Shown here in pieces: positions 51,573 to 60,743 of a stretch of 64,000 nt of DNA. The translations under genes and the position numbers were made by a program. Source of the stretch: Bacillota bacterium (GTDB lineage: Bacteria > Bacillota > Clostridia > Oscillospirales > Oscillospiraceae). Location: contig JAETOJ010000004.1 in assembly GCA_021768085.1 (NCBI GenBank), positions 62,001-126,000 on the forward strand. The letters are read 5' to 3'. Below the pieces are notes generated by a model. It was not told where the DNA came from. It was given only the letters and a program-made list of their open reading frames with translations, and ran no database searches. Position 1 is the stretch's first letter; each line of letters begins with the position of its first letter.

Positions 51573-52225
51573 TGGAAAAGGGAATGATTAAGGGCTTTAT
51601 CGCCAAGCGGGCCGCCAAGGAGTTCAAGGATGGCGATTTCGTCAACCTGGGCATCGGCCTGCCCACCATGATCCCCTCTTATTTGCCCGACGACGTGCAC
51701 GTGATCCTGGAGGCCGAGCTGGGCATGGCCGGCGCGGGCACCAAGCCCGAGATCAATGACTTCAACGTCTGCGACGCGGGCGGCTCCTCCTCCTCCGTGG
51801 CGGTGGGCGGCGCCTTTATCGACTCCGCCACCTCCTTCGGCCTGATCCGCGGCGGCCACGTCAACGCCACCGTGCTGGGCGCCCTCCAGGTGGACGAGAA
51901 GGGCAACCTGGCCAACTGGATCATCCCCGGCAAGATGGTGCCCGGCATGGGCGGCGCCATGGATCTGTGCGCCGGCGCCAAGAAGGTCATCGTCACCATG
52001 GAGCACACCCAGAAGGGTGCCCCCAAGATTCTGAAGGAGTGCACCCTGCCCCTGACTACCCAGACCTGCGTCACCAAGATCATCACCGAGATGTGCGTCA
52101 TCGACGTCACCCCCGAGGGCCTGGAGCTGGTGGAGATCAACCCCGAGTTCACCGTGGAGCAGGTGCAGGCCGCCACCGAGGCCACCCTCATTGTCAAGGG
52201 CGAGCCCAAGAGCATGATTGATTAA
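51572..52225 (+). CDS. CoA-transferase subunit beta (acetate/acetoacetate type)
   Basis: A 217-residue beta subunit with GDFVNLGIGLPTMIPSYL, the GAMDLCAGAKKVIVTMEHTQKGAPKIL segment and LTTQTCVTKIITEMCVIDVT. The catalytic glutamate is Glu49 in an EAELGMAGAG context, where family members usually have SENG. The Asn-to-Leu change beside it may alter specificity. It closes the thl-CoA-transferase operon, which could make acetoacetate or feed butyrate production. Confidence 0.92.
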   Translation: MEKGMIKGFIAKRAAKEFKDGDFVNLGIGLPTMIPSYLPDDVHVILEAELGMAGAGTKPEINDFNVCDAGGSSSSVAVGGAFIDSATSFGLIRGGHVNATVLGALQVDEKGNLANWIIPGKMVPGMGGAMDLCAGAKKVIVTMEHTQKGAPKILKECTLPLTTQTCVTKIITEMCVIDVTPEGLELVEINPEFTVEQVQAATEATLIVKGEPKSMID

Positions 52226-52235
52226 CATTTTCCGC

Positions 52236-52273
52236 AAAAACGCCCCCACCTGATATGGTGAGGGCGTTTTTTT
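52236..52273 (+). terminator. Terminator after the CoA-transferase operon
   Basis: An AAAACGCCCCCACC / GGTGAGGGCGTTTT stem with a long T run. Confidence 0.9.
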
Positions 52274-52276
52274 ATT

Positions 52277-52403
52277 GTAGGGGAGGAGGCGCTGTGTACC
52301 CGTGGCACACGCCCGGCGCCGGCCGAACCGAAGGTGAGTATTACCCCTCCCGGGGAAAGGGTTTCTGACCCTTCAAGACGGGAGGGGCAAGCCCCTCCCC
52401 TAC
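52277..52403. repeat. 127-bp element with terminal inverted repeats (MITE-like)
   Basis: It is bounded by GTAGGGGAGG (52277-52286) and its perfect complement CCTCCCCTAC (52394-52403). Inside are the hairpins AAGGGT / ACCCTT (52357-52373) and GGGAGGGGC / GCCCCTCCC (52380-52399). No ORF is present. The 10-bp ends suggest a small non-autonomous element or one of the hairpin-chain repeats of this genome; I cannot see a target duplication. Confidence 0.6.
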
Positions 52404-52434
52404 CGTGCGGCCGGTTACGGCGCCGAGTGCGTTG

Positions 52435-53226
52435 TCATTTGGGGATATGTATGGTCAGGGTGATCTCGCTGTCCGTCTCCTCCCGGCCGCATTTCGCGTC
52501 CACCCCGGCGGACTTCATCACCGCCAGCCCCCGGTTCACCGTGTTCAGGAACAGCCGCACGTCCCGGATTTTATACACCGGCGCCGCCTTCCGGGGCAGC
52601 TTCCGTCCGCCGCACAGGCGGTCGATGTACTCCTCCGTCTTGGCCACGTTGAGCTGATGCTTCAGAATGTATTCCACCGCCAGACGCTGCCGCTCCGGGC
52701 TGTCCAGCCGGAGCAGCGCCCGGGCGTGGCGCTCGGTGAGGTGGTGGGCGCGGAGGGTGTCGATGACGTCCTGGGGCAGCTTGAGCAGCCGCAACTTGTT
52801 GGCCACCGCCGACTGGCTCTTGCCCACCCGCCGGGCCGCCTCCTCCTGGGTGAGCCCGCCCTGATCCATCAGGCGGCGCAGGGCGGCGGCCTCCTCCCAC
52901 ACGTCCAGATCCTTGCGCTGGAGGTTTTCCACCAGGGCCAACAGCGCCGACGTCTCCCCGTCCGCCTCCACCGGCAGGCAGGGCACCGCCGGCAGGCCCG
53001 CCAGCTTGGCCGCCCGCAGGCGGCGCTCTCCCGCCACCAGCTCCCAGCCGGTGGATGTGCGCCGGACGGACAGGGGCTGGAGCACCCCCACCTGCCGGAT
53101 GGACTGGGCCAGCTCCGCCAGCTCGTCGGGCTGGAACTCCCGTCGGGGCTGGCCCGGGTTGGGCCGGATGGCCCCCACCGGCAGATCCAGCACCTGTCGT
53201 TTGGACGTCTTGGGAAAGAGGGACAT
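52435..53226 (-). CDS. ParB/Noc-like partition protein
   Basis: The 263-residue protein has a ParB N-terminal domain (AIRPNPGQPRREFQPDELAELAQSIRQVGVLQPLSVR, GERRLRAAKLAGLPAVPC) and a central HTH (GLTQEEAARRVGKSQSAVANKLRLLKLP), then a dimer domain. Noc and Spo0J share this plan. The C-terminus (RDVRLFLNTVNRGLAVMKSAG) leads me to favour a Noc-like protein, which links chromosome origin regions to the division site. No parA or rsmG is next to it. It starts at the ATG at 53226. Confidence 0.88.
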   Translation of the reverse strand: MSLFPKTSKRQVLDLPVGAIRPNPGQPRREFQPDELAELAQSIRQVGVLQPLSVRRTSTGWELVAGERRLRAAKLAGLPAVPCLPVEADGETSALLALVENLQRKDLDVWEEAAALRRLMDQGGLTQEEAARRVGKSQSAVANKLRLLKLPQDVIDTLRAHHLTERHARALLRLDSPERQRLAVEYILKHQLNVAKTEEYIDRLCGGRKLPRKAAPVYKIRDVRLFLNTVNRGLAVMKSAGVDAKCGREETDSEITLTIHIPK

Positions 53227-53336
53227 AAAAACCGCCTCCCTGCTTTAGTATGTGGGCTTGTCCCCATCATACCGCCCACAGGGAGGCGGATTCCATCGAA
53301 GGAGGGCGCGCCCCCGCAAAAAGGGGCGCGGGGGCC

Positions 53337-54539
53337 TTACCCCACCCCGTCGCTCTCCACGGGGCCGGGGGTGGACTGGGGCTGGCGCTGGGCCGCCAGC
53401 GCGCTCTGGTAGGCGGAGTATTTGCTGTAGAAATCCACCACGTCCAGCCCGTCCATGGCGGGGGCCCAGGTGAGCTCCGCCCCCTCCGCCAGGGGGGCCA
53501 GCTCCTGATCCAGCAGGTACTGGCGGCACTCGTCGGCGTAGCTCTGGAGATCCGCCACCTCCCCCCGGAGGATGATGTGGTAGCCGTAGCTGGACTCCAC
53601 CAGCCCGGACATCTCCCCGGGCTTCAGGGCAAAGGACGCCTTCTCAAACTCGGGCACCATATCGCCGGGGACGGCGGTGTACCCGTCGGGGGCACCCAGG
53701 GCGCCGCTCTCGTCCCGCCCGTCCTCGCTGAGCTCGTTCATCAGCCGGTCAAACTCGGCGGCCAGATCCTCCGCCCCCTGGAGCTGGGCCAGGATCTCCT
53801 CCGCCTGCTTCTTTTTCTCCGCCACCTGCTCCGCGGGAAGGGGCTGGCGGTTGTCGTCCACCGTTTTGATCAGGATATGCTTCACCTGGTAGACGTAATT
53901 GTTCAGCATCTCGTCGGTGGCGGCGGGTATGATGGCCTCCTCCACGTTGTCATAGTAGGTGTCGGTGAGAAACAGGTACTCCAGCGATTCATCGGACAGA
54001 CCGAAGGCGTCCTTCAGCAGCTGGTAGTTGTCCTCGCCGTCCTGTTTCATGGCGTCCCTGGCCGCCTGCACCTGGGCGTCGGTGGGCAGGCAGCCCAGCT
54101 CCGCCGCCCGCTGCCGTAGGACGGTGTAGTAGGCGGCAATATTGGCGGTGCTGTTTACCATGAGATCCGCGAAGGTATCCTCCCCGTTGGGGTCGGGCTT
54201 GTCGGTGAGCTGGAGGCCGAACATCCCGTACTGGGACACAAAGTTGCCGCAGCTCATGCCCAGCCAGTACAAAACCAGATCCGCGGGCAGCTGGGTGCCG
54301 TTGATGGTGAGCAGGGTGTCCGAGCCGGACAGTCCGGCGGAGAAGGCCAGCACGTCCTGGGACAGATCCACCTCCACGGTGGGCGTGGGGTCGGGATCCC
54401 CCGAGGGCTGGGCGGAGGGCAGGCCGGGGGAGCCGGTGGGCTCGCCGCCCGTGGGCTTGCCGGCCAGATCGCAGGCGCACAGGGTCAGGGCCAGAGCTCC
54501 GGACAGAGCCAGGGCCATAAGACGTTTCCAGTTTTTCAT
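53337..54539 (-). CDS. PrsA-like lipoprotein peptidyl-prolyl isomerase
   Basis: The 400-residue protein has a lipoprotein signal (LMALALSGALALTLCAC, with the lipobox cysteine) and a Pro/Gly-rich linker. An N-terminal chaperone-like domain follows, then a parvulin rotamase domain (about residues 235-335; YQVKHILIKTVDD, SSYGYHIILRGEV). It would sit outside the membrane and fold exported proteins. The ATG at 54539 is inferred from TTGGAGC; an earlier in-frame TTG is not needed. Confidence 0.88.
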   Translation of the reverse strand: MKNWKRLMALALSGALALTLCACDLAGKPTGGEPTGSPGLPSAQPSGDPDPTPTVEVDLSQDVLAFSAGLSGSDTLLTINGTQLPADLVLYWLGMSCGNFVSQYGMFGLQLTDKPDPNGEDTFADLMVNSTANIAAYYTVLRQRAAELGCLPTDAQVQAARDAMKQDGEDNYQLLKDAFGLSDESLEYLFLTDTYYDNVEEAIIPAATDEMLNNYVYQVKHILIKTVDDNRQPLPAEQVAEKKKQAEEILAQLQGAEDLAAEFDRLMNELSEDGRDESGALGAPDGYTAVPGDMVPEFEKASFALKPGEMSGLVESSYGYHIILRGEVADLQSYADECRQYLLDQELAPLAEGAELTWAPAMDGLDVVDFYSKYSAYQSALAAQRQPQSTPGPVESDGVG

Positions 54540-54622
54540 TTCATGCTCCAATCGTGAGATCTAAAATTCGTCAGGTGTCAGCCATACAGGGGATTATACA
54601 CCACCGGGCCCTGAAATGCAAC

Positions 54623-57600
54623 TCAGGATCCAGGGGCGGCCAGCAGGGCTGCGTACCGCTCCACCGCCTGGGCGGCGACGCGCAGGGGATCCTCCCCCTT
54701 CCTCAGCTTCAGGCTGAGGGCGGGCTTCTCCTCCGGGAGGAACACCATCCGCCCGGGGTACTGCCCCGCCAAGGCGGCGATGGCCTCCAGGCTGAAGCTG
54801 TCCAGCAGGAAGGACAGCGCCCCCGCCTTCTGGGTGATCTCGGTGATGGCGCACGCCGCCGCCTGCCCCCGGAGCAGGGCCACGGAGATCAGGTTGTTCA
54901 CCTGCCGGGGCGGGTCGCCGAAGCGGTCGATGAGCTCGTCGGTCATGTCGTCCGCGTCCTCCGGGGTGCGGATGCGGGCGATGCGGCGGTAGAGATCCAT
55001 GCGCTGCTCCGGGGAGGGCACGTATCTGTCCGGGATGGAGGCCGCCACCGTCAGATCCACTGCGCACTCCACCGGTCGGGCGGGGGCCTCTCCCTTCTCC
55101 TCCAGCACCGCCTCCTCCAGCAGCTTCAGGTACAGGTCGTAGCCCACGCTCATGAGGAAGCCGGACTGCTCCGGGCCCAGCAGGTTGCCCGCCCCCCGGA
55201 TCTCCAGATCCCGCATGGCGATCTTGAAGCCGGAGCCGAATTCGGCGTACTCCCGAATGGCGGACAGCCGCTTGGCCGCCACCTCGGTGAGCACCTTGCC
55301 CTGGCGGTAGGTCATATAGGCGTAGGCCCGCCGGGGGGAGCGGCCCACCCGGCCCCGGATCTGGTGGAGCTGGGCCAGCCCCATCTTGTCCGCGTCCTCG
55401 ATGATGAGGGTGTTCACATTGGCGATGTCGATACCCGTCTCGATGATGGTGGTGCACACTAAAATGTCCACCTCGCCGTCGGAGACCCGGGTCATCACGT
55501 CGTTGAGCTCCTCCTGGCTCATCTTGCCGTGGCCCACGGCGATCTCCACATCGTCTCCCAGCATCTCGCGTATGCGGGCAGCGGTGCGGCCGATGGTGTC
55601 CACCCGGTTGTGGAGGTAGTACACCTGCCCGCCCCGCTCCAGCTCCCGGCGCATGGCGTCGCACAGCACCGACCAGTCGTGCTCCAGCACATAGGTCTGC
55701 ACCGGCTGGCGGCTGGCGGGGGGCTCCTCGATGGCGGACATATCCCGTATGCCGCTTAGGGCCATATTCAGCGTCCGAGGAATGGGGGTGGCGGACAGGG
55801 TGAGCACGTCCACCTGCCGGGAGATCTCCTTCAGCCGCTCCTTGTGGGTGACGCCGAACCGCTGCTCCTCGTCCACCACCAGCAGGCCCAAGTCCTTGAA
55901 CCGCACGTCCTTTTGCAGCAGCCGGTGGGTGCCGATGAGCACGTCCACCGAGCCGTCCTCCACCCCGGTTAGGGTCTTTTTGATCTGGGCGGGGGTGCGA
56001 AAGCGGCTCACCAGGTCGATCTCCACCGGGTACTTGGCGAACCGCCCCCGGGCGGTGAGGTAGTGCTGCCGGGCCAGCACGGTGGTGGGCACCAGAATGG
56101 CCGCTTGCTTGCCGTCCAGCACGCACTTCATGACGGCCCGGAGGGCCACCTCCGTCTTGCCGTAGCCTACGTCGCCGCACAGCAGGCGATCCATGGGCCG
56201 GGGGGCCTCCATGTCCCGCTTGATCTCGGTGACGGAGCGGAGCTGATCCTCCGTCTCGTCATAGGGGAAGTCCTCCTCGAACTCCTTTTGCCAGGGGGAG
56301 TCGGGGGCGAAGGCGTACCCCGGCTGGCGCTGCCGCTGGGCGTAGAGCTGGATCAGGCCGCGGGCCAGATCCTTGACCGCCTTCCGGGTGCGGGCCTTGG
56401 CCTTTTCCCAGTCGGTGCCGCCCAGCTTGGACAGCTTTTTCTTTTCCGGGTCGTCCCCGCCGCCGATGTACTTGGAGATGGCGTCCAGTTGGGTGGCGGG
56501 GACGTAGAGGGTGTCGGTGCCGGCGTAGGCCAGCTTCACGTAGTCCTTGTCCACCCCGTCCACCTGCATCTTCACCATGCCCACAAAGCGGCCGATGCCG
56601 TGGTGCTCATGCACCACCAGATCCCCGGGGGTCAGATCGGTGAAGGAGTCCACCTTCCGCCGGTCTGCGGCGTGCTTTAAGCGCCTGCCCTTCCGCCGGG
56701 GCTCGTTCCCCCCCTCGGTGAGCACGGCGTAGGGGCAGCCGATGTAGTCAAACCCGGCGGACAGCCCCCCCACGGCGATGGTGATCCCACCCGGCTGGGG
56801 CAGGGCGTGGAGCTGGAAGTCCACGGCGGAGCGGATCTTCCGCTCCCGGAGGAGGGCCTGCAAATTCAGCGCCCGCTGCTCGCTGCCCACCAGCACCACC
56901 GACCCGGTGTTGGCCGACTGGAGCTGGGTGAGGTCGGCGGCCGCCGCGTCCAGGCTGGCCCCAAAGGAGGGGAGCTGCCGCCCCTGGGCGGTGAGCACCG
57001 CCTTGGGGGGCAGGGGGGTGGCGGAGGTGGTGAAGGAGTCCAGGAAGCACAGGGCGTGGTTGGAAAGTTCCGCCATCAGGTCGTCCATGCCGGCGGCAAA
57101 GACGGCGTGCTTCCCCTCCACCTTCCCGCTCTCCAGCAGGGTTTTCACGTCCTCATTGAGCTGCCACAGCCAGTTTTTGCCCCGCTCCGCCACCCGGCTG
57201 GACTCGGACAGGCACACAATGGCGTCCGAGGGCAGGTGGTGGGCGGCGGTGGCCAGGGTCTTGTACCGGGCGGGGAGGCGGCCGTCCCCCAGCCGCTGCC
57301 ACTGTCCGTTTTCATCCTTCACGGGGAGCAGCTCGCTCACCGGCAGGAACTCCGCTTTGTCCAGCCTGCCCGTCCGCCGCTGGGAGGACACGTCAAACAG
57401 ACCCATGGAGTCCACATCCCGATCCCAGAACTCCACCCGCACCGGGCTGTCCAGGCCGGGGGAGAACACGTCCAAAATGCCCCCCCGCAGGGCAAACTGG
57501 CCGGGGCCCTCCACCTGCTGGCACCGGGTATAGCCCAGGGCCGCCAGCCGGTCGGCCAGCTCCTCCGGGTCGTAGCTGCCGGACACGTCGATCTCCACCA

Positions 57601-58012
57601 CGTGGGCGGCCAGCTCCTCGGGGGGCAGGGTGCGCTGGAGCAGCCCCTCCACCGTGGCGGCAATGAGGGGGGCCTTCCCCCGGGCCATGGCCCGGAAGGC
57701 GGCAATGCGCTGGTGCTCCCACTGGCGGGAGGCCACCGCACCCTCGTGGAATAAAAACTCCCGGGCGCAGATCAGGGTGGCGGGCGCGCCGGTCAGCGCC
57801 GTCACGTCGGCGGCGAGACGCTGGCATTCCCCCTCGTCGGCGCACACCAGCACCACGGGCGCACCCAGCCGGGTGAGCAGCCCGGCGGCGAAGTGGGCCC
57901 GGTGGACGGGGGACAGGCCGGACACCTCCACCGGCGAGCGCCCGCCCTCCAGGGCGGCCTCCAGCCGCTGGTACTCCGGCACTGTCTCTAAAATTTTGAG
58001 AAGTTCTTTCAT
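54623..58012 (-). CDS. mfd: Transcription-repair coupling factor
   Basis: Mfd removes stalled RNA polymerase and recruits UvrA. The 1129-residue protein has the UvrB-like N-terminal region, the RNA-polymerase-interacting part (LTPGDLVVHEHHGIGRFVGM) and the RecG-like helicase with Walker A LLCGDVGYGKTEVALRA, DEEQRFGVTHKE, LSATPIPRTLNMAL and RGRVGRSPRRAYAYM. It runs in the prs-pth-mfd-prsA-like order. The start at 58012 is nine bases from the pth end. Confidence 0.98.
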   Translation of the reverse strand: MKELLKILETVPEYQRLEAALEGGRSPVEVSGLSPVHRAHFAAGLLTRLGAPVVLVCADEGECQRLAADVTALTGAPATLICAREFLFHEGAVASRQWEHQRIAAFRAMARGKAPLIAATVEGLLQRTLPPEELAAHVVEIDVSGSYDPEELADRLAALGYTRCQQVEGPGQFALRGGILDVFSPGLDSPVRVEFWDRDVDSMGLFDVSSQRRTGRLDKAEFLPVSELLPVKDENGQWQRLGDGRLPARYKTLATAAHHLPSDAIVCLSESSRVAERGKNWLWQLNEDVKTLLESGKVEGKHAVFAAGMDDLMAELSNHALCFLDSFTTSATPLPPKAVLTAQGRQLPSFGASLDAAAADLTQLQSANTGSVVLVGSEQRALNLQALLRERKIRSAVDFQLHALPQPGGITIAVGGLSAGFDYIGCPYAVLTEGGNEPRRKGRRLKHAADRRKVDSFTDLTPGDLVVHEHHGIGRFVGMVKMQVDGVDKDYVKLAYAGTDTLYVPATQLDAISKYIGGGDDPEKKKLSKLGGTDWEKAKARTRKAVKDLARGLIQLYAQRQRQPGYAFAPDSPWQKEFEEDFPYDETEDQLRSVTEIKRDMEAPRPMDRLLCGDVGYGKTEVALRAVMKCVLDGKQAAILVPTTVLARQHYLTARGRFAKYPVEIDLVSRFRTPAQIKKTLTGVEDGSVDVLIGTHRLLQKDVRFKDLGLLVVDEEQRFGVTHKERLKEISRQVDVLTLSATPIPRTLNMALSGIRDMSAIEEPPASRQPVQTYVLEHDWSVLCDAMRRELERGGQVYYLHNRVDTIGRTAARIREMLGDDVEIAVGHGKMSQEELNDVMTRVSDGEVDILVCTTIIETGIDIANVNTLIIEDADKMGLAQLHQIRGRVGRSPRRAYAYMTYRQGKVLTEVAAKRLSAIREYAEFGSGFKIAMRDLEIRGAGNLLGPEQSGFLMSVGYDLYLKLLEEAVLEEKGEAPARPVECAVDLTVAASIPDRYVPSPEQRMDLYRRIARIRTPEDADDMTDELIDRFGDPPRQVNNLISVALLRGQAAACAITEITQKAGALSFLLDSFSLEAIAALAGQYPGRMVFLPEEKPALSLKLRKGEDPLRVAAQAVERYAALLAAPGS

Positions 58013-58021
58013 GAAGCGACC

Positions 58022-58609
58022 TCAATTAAACCGGTTCATAGCCTTCTGGGCGCCGTCCTTCAGCAGGCAGGCCGCGGCCTCCGCCGCCCGCTCCGCCGCC
58101 TCGTCCAGCACCTTCCGATCCTCCCCCCGGAGCTTGCCCAGCACCCAGTCCGCCATGTCGTAGTCCGGGTGGGGCTTGCCTCCCACGCCGATCTTGATCC
58201 GGGGGAACTGATCCGTGCCCAGGTGCTGAATGATGCTTTTCAGGCCGTTGTGGCCTCCGGCGGAGCCCCCCGTCCGGATGCGCAGCTTGCCCAGGGGCAG
58301 ATCCACGTCGTCCGAGATGACCAGCACATTGGCCGGGGGGATGTGGTAAAACCGGGCGGCCTCGCCCACCGCCTCGCCGGACAGGTTCATATAGGTGGTG
58401 GGCTTCATCACCAGCGCCCCCTGGCCCCCCACCGACCCCTGGGCGGTGAGGGCCTTGAACTTCACCCGGCTGATCCGGAACCGCCCTTTGTCCGCCAGAG
58501 CGTCCACGGCCAGAAAGCCCGCGTTGTGGCGGGTGCCGTCATACTTGTCCCCCGGGTTGCCCAGGCCCACAATGAGCCAGGACACCGGGAGCTTTTTTTG
58601 AAACAGCAT
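58022..58609 (-). CDS. pth: Peptidyl-tRNA hydrolase
   Basis: Pth frees peptide from tRNA that has dropped off the ribosome. The 195-residue protein has LIVGLGNPGDKYDGTRHNAGFLAVD with the catalytic His, ALVMKPTTYMNLSGEAV and SDDVDLPLGKLRIRTGGSAGGHNGLKSI. The ATG at 58609 follows AGGAGGTTGATTCCC. The gene lies next to mfd, as in Bacillus. Confidence 0.97.
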   Translation of the reverse strand: MLFQKKLPVSWLIVGLGNPGDKYDGTRHNAGFLAVDALADKGRFRISRVKFKALTAQGSVGGQGALVMKPTTYMNLSGEAVGEAARFYHIPPANVLVISDDVDLPLGKLRIRTGGSAGGHNGLKSIIQHLGTDQFPRIKIGVGGKPHPDYDMADWVLGKLRGEDRKVLDEAAERAAEAAACLLKDGAQKAMNRFN

Positions 58610-58637
58610 GGGAATCAACCTCCTGAAAAGGGCACAA

Positions 58638-58667
58638 CCGCTCCGGGGCACGCTGGCCCCGGAGCGG
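58638..58667 (-). terminator. Hairpin terminator between prs and pth
   Basis: A 12-bp perfect stem CCGCTCCGGGGC / GCCCCGGAGCGG. The minus-strand continuation (TTGTGCCCTTTT) has only a weak T run. Confidence 0.65.
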
Positions 58668-58693
58668 GTTTTCTCTCTATATTATGAGCGGTG

Positions 58694-58802
58694 AAGGGGC
58701 CCCCGCAAAGCCGTCCTTTGGCTTTGTGGGGAGAGGAGGGGCGGCGGAGCGGGCGAGCTTTCCCGCTTGCGGGGAAGCGAGTGAGCACAACCTGTCCCGA
58801 CG
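58694..58802 (+). repeat. Dispersed 109-bp intergenic repeat, copy 2
   Basis: It starts AAGGGGCCCCCGCAAAGCC and ends CCCGACG. It has a hairpin CCCCGCAAAGCC / GGCTTTGTGGGG, then AGAGGAGGGGC, then a variable stem GCTTTCCCGC / GCGGGGAAGC. It matches copy 1 at 15717-15824 in layout and length, and its end touches the prs stop codon. Confidence 0.85.
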
Positions 58803-59768
58803 TCAGCACCACAGCTTGGACACGGAGCGCTCCTCGTAGATCCGCTCGATGGCCTCGGCGAACAGGTGGGCCACGGACAGGTACTTGATTTTGGGGCACA
58901 GCTCCGCGATGTTCTCCTTGGGCTGGATGGTGTCCAGGAACACCACCTCGTCCAGCACGGAGTCGTTGATGCGCTGGAGGGCGGGGCCGGACAGCACGCC
59001 GTGGCTGGCGCAGGCGGTGACGGACTGGGCGTGGCCGATCTCCACCAGGGCCTTGGCCGCGTGGCACAGGGAGCCGCCGGTGTCCACCATGTCGTCCAGC
59101 AGGATGACGTTCTTGCCCGTCACGTCGCCGATGATGTTCATCACCTCGGAGGAGTTGGCCTTCTGGCGGCGCTTGTCCACGATGGCCATGGGCATATCCA
59201 GCTTCTGGGCGAAGGAGCGGGCCCGGGCCACGCTGCCCACGTCGGGGGACACCACCATGGTCTGCTCATGCACCGGGGCGAAGCGGCGGAAGAAGTGATC
59301 CACAAACACGGGGGAGCCCATCAGGTTGTCCACCGGGATGTCGAAGAAGCCCTGGATCTGGTTGGCGTGTAAGTCCATCGTCAGCACCCGATCCGCTCCC
59401 GCCCGGGTGATCAGGTTGGCCACCAGCTTGGCGGAGATGGGATCCCGGGGCTTGGTCTTGCGATCCTGCCGGGCGTAGCCGAAGTAGGGCACCACGGCGG
59501 TGATCCGGCCGGCGCTGGCCCGCCGGAGGGCGTCAATCATGATCAGCAGCTCCATCAGGTTGTCGTTCACCGGGGTGCTGGTGGACTGCACCACGAACAC
59601 GTCGGAGCCCCGAACCGTCTCAAAGATGGAGACAAAATTTTCCCCGTCGGAGAACGCGCCGGTCTCGGCATTGCCCAGAGGGATGCTGAGCTCCTTACAG
59701 ATGCCCTGGGCCAGGGCCTTGTTGGAGCTGCCGGAAAAAATTTTCAAATCCTTGCCGTGTGAGATCAT
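58803..59768 (-). CDS. prs: Ribose-phosphate pyrophosphokinase
   Basis: Prs makes PRPP from ribose-5-phosphate and ATP. The 321-residue protein has [66 protein letters not shown], the PRPP loop [18 protein letters not shown] and TIQPKENI. The ATG at 59768 follows AGAGGAAG. A TATAAT at 59877-59872 on the minus strand is its likely -10 box. Confidence 0.97.
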   Translation of the reverse strand: MISHGKDLKIFSGSSNKALAQGICKELSIPLGNAETGAFSDGENFVSIFETVRGSDVFVVQSTSTPVNDNLMELLIMIDALRRASAGRITAVVPYFGYARQDRKTKPRDPISAKLVANLITRAGADRVLTMDLHANQIQGFFDIPVDNLMGSPVFVDHFFRRFAPVHEQTMVVSPDVGSVARARSFAQKLDMPMAIVDKRRQKANSSEVMNIIGDVTGKNVILLDDMVDTGGSLCHAAKALVEIGHAQSVTACASHGVLSGPALQRINDSVLDEVVFLDTIQPKENIAELCPKIKYLSVAHLFAEAIERIYEERSVSKLWC

Positions 59769-59992
59769 GCTTCGCAACTTCCTCTCTTAAATCAGTCGTC
59801 TTTGTTGAGTGGGAATATTGTCAATCCAAGCCGGATTTCAGCACAAAAGCAGGTTGGGTGCCGTCGGAAGCATTATATCAGATATCCAGAAGTTTTGAAA
59901 GGTTTTTTCAGATTTTGGCTAAAATGTCCCATTTCACCAAAATCCCGTCGAAAAAAGGGGAGGAAGCAGTGAAAATGTCGAGATTCCGGGGA

Positions 59993-60490
59993 TCAGCCCC
60001 GGGCGGGGGCGGGCAGCCACCGCTGGATGCGCCGTATCCGGTGGAGGTGCACTACCTCCAAGGTGGCGCAGAACTTGTCCGCCAGATTCACCGCCACCGC
60101 CACCCGGGAGCGGGGCAGGTGGACCGCCAAGGGGAACATATGGGACACGATGGCGTTTTTCTCCTTCTCGCTCAGATCGGGGCATAGGGCAGCGGCGTTA
60201 CGCAGGGCAAACTCCGGGTGATCCAGGCACTGGTTGCCCGGGTGGGCGGAGCGGTCGGCGGGGTCGTAGAGGTACAGATCGTGAAGCAGGCCCGCCCGGG
60301 CGGCGGCCCGGTAGTCCCAGCCGAAGTACCGGGCCAGCCGGAAGGCCACATAGGACACGAACAAGCAGTGGTCAAAGCAGGTGGTGGAATAGTGCCGCGC
60401 CCACTGCTTCATGGAGGCCACCTCCCGGGTCTCCAGCAGGGGGGCCACGCAGTCCAGGAAAGCGGCGGTATTCAAATCGTGTTTGGACAT
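59993..60490 (-). CDS. HD-domain phosphohydrolase
   Basis: The 165-residue protein is a small HD hydrolase: STTCFDHCLFVSYVAFRLA contributes the first His, AARAGLLHDLYLYD the HD pair, and KNAIVSHMFPLAVHLP and AVNLADKFCATLE the later ligands. It resembles uncharacterised HD proteins of Clostridia. AAAGGAGTC precedes the ATG at 60490, and a promoter lies at 60592-60620. Confidence 0.85.
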   Translation of the reverse strand: MSKHDLNTAAFLDCVAPLLETREVASMKQWARHYSTTCFDHCLFVSYVAFRLARYFGWDYRAAARAGLLHDLYLYDPADRSAHPGNQCLDHPEFALRNAAALCPDLSEKEKNAIVSHMFPLAVHLPRSRVAVAVNLADKFCATLEVVHLHRIRRIQRWLPAPARG

Positions 60491-60591
60491 AGAAAAAGAC
60501 TCCTTTATTGGTGTCACATAAAGCCGTCCCTTGGGGGGAGGGCTGATTCCGTTCTTGACGACCGGCCCATTCTGTCAGGCCGTACATTGAC

Positions 60592-60620
60592 ATTATAGCA
60601 GGCCCGATCCGTTTTGTCAG
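60592..60620 (-). promoter_or_regulatory. Promoter of the HD-domain gene at 60 kb
   Basis: CTGACA (60620-60615), 17 bases, TATAAT (60597-60592) on the minus strand. Confidence 0.65.
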
Positions 60621-60669
60621 CAGTCTTTTCCCATGTTTTAAAAGGAATTTTTGACGAAAATTTCCTCCC

Positions 60670-60714
60670 TTGACAGGTCAGTGCTTCTATGATATGATAA
60701 CTGTACTAATACAG
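60670..60714 (+). promoter_or_regulatory. Promoter and likely operator of the second GntR-ABC operon
   Basis: TTGACA at 60670-60675, 17 bases, TATGAT at 60693-60698, with the inverted repeat CTGTA-CTAA-TACAG at 60701-60714 over the start site. It is a plausible binding site for the YtrA-type regulator downstream. Confidence 0.75.
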
Positions 60715-60743
60715 ATAGGACACTACGGAAGGGAGGCGGAGCC

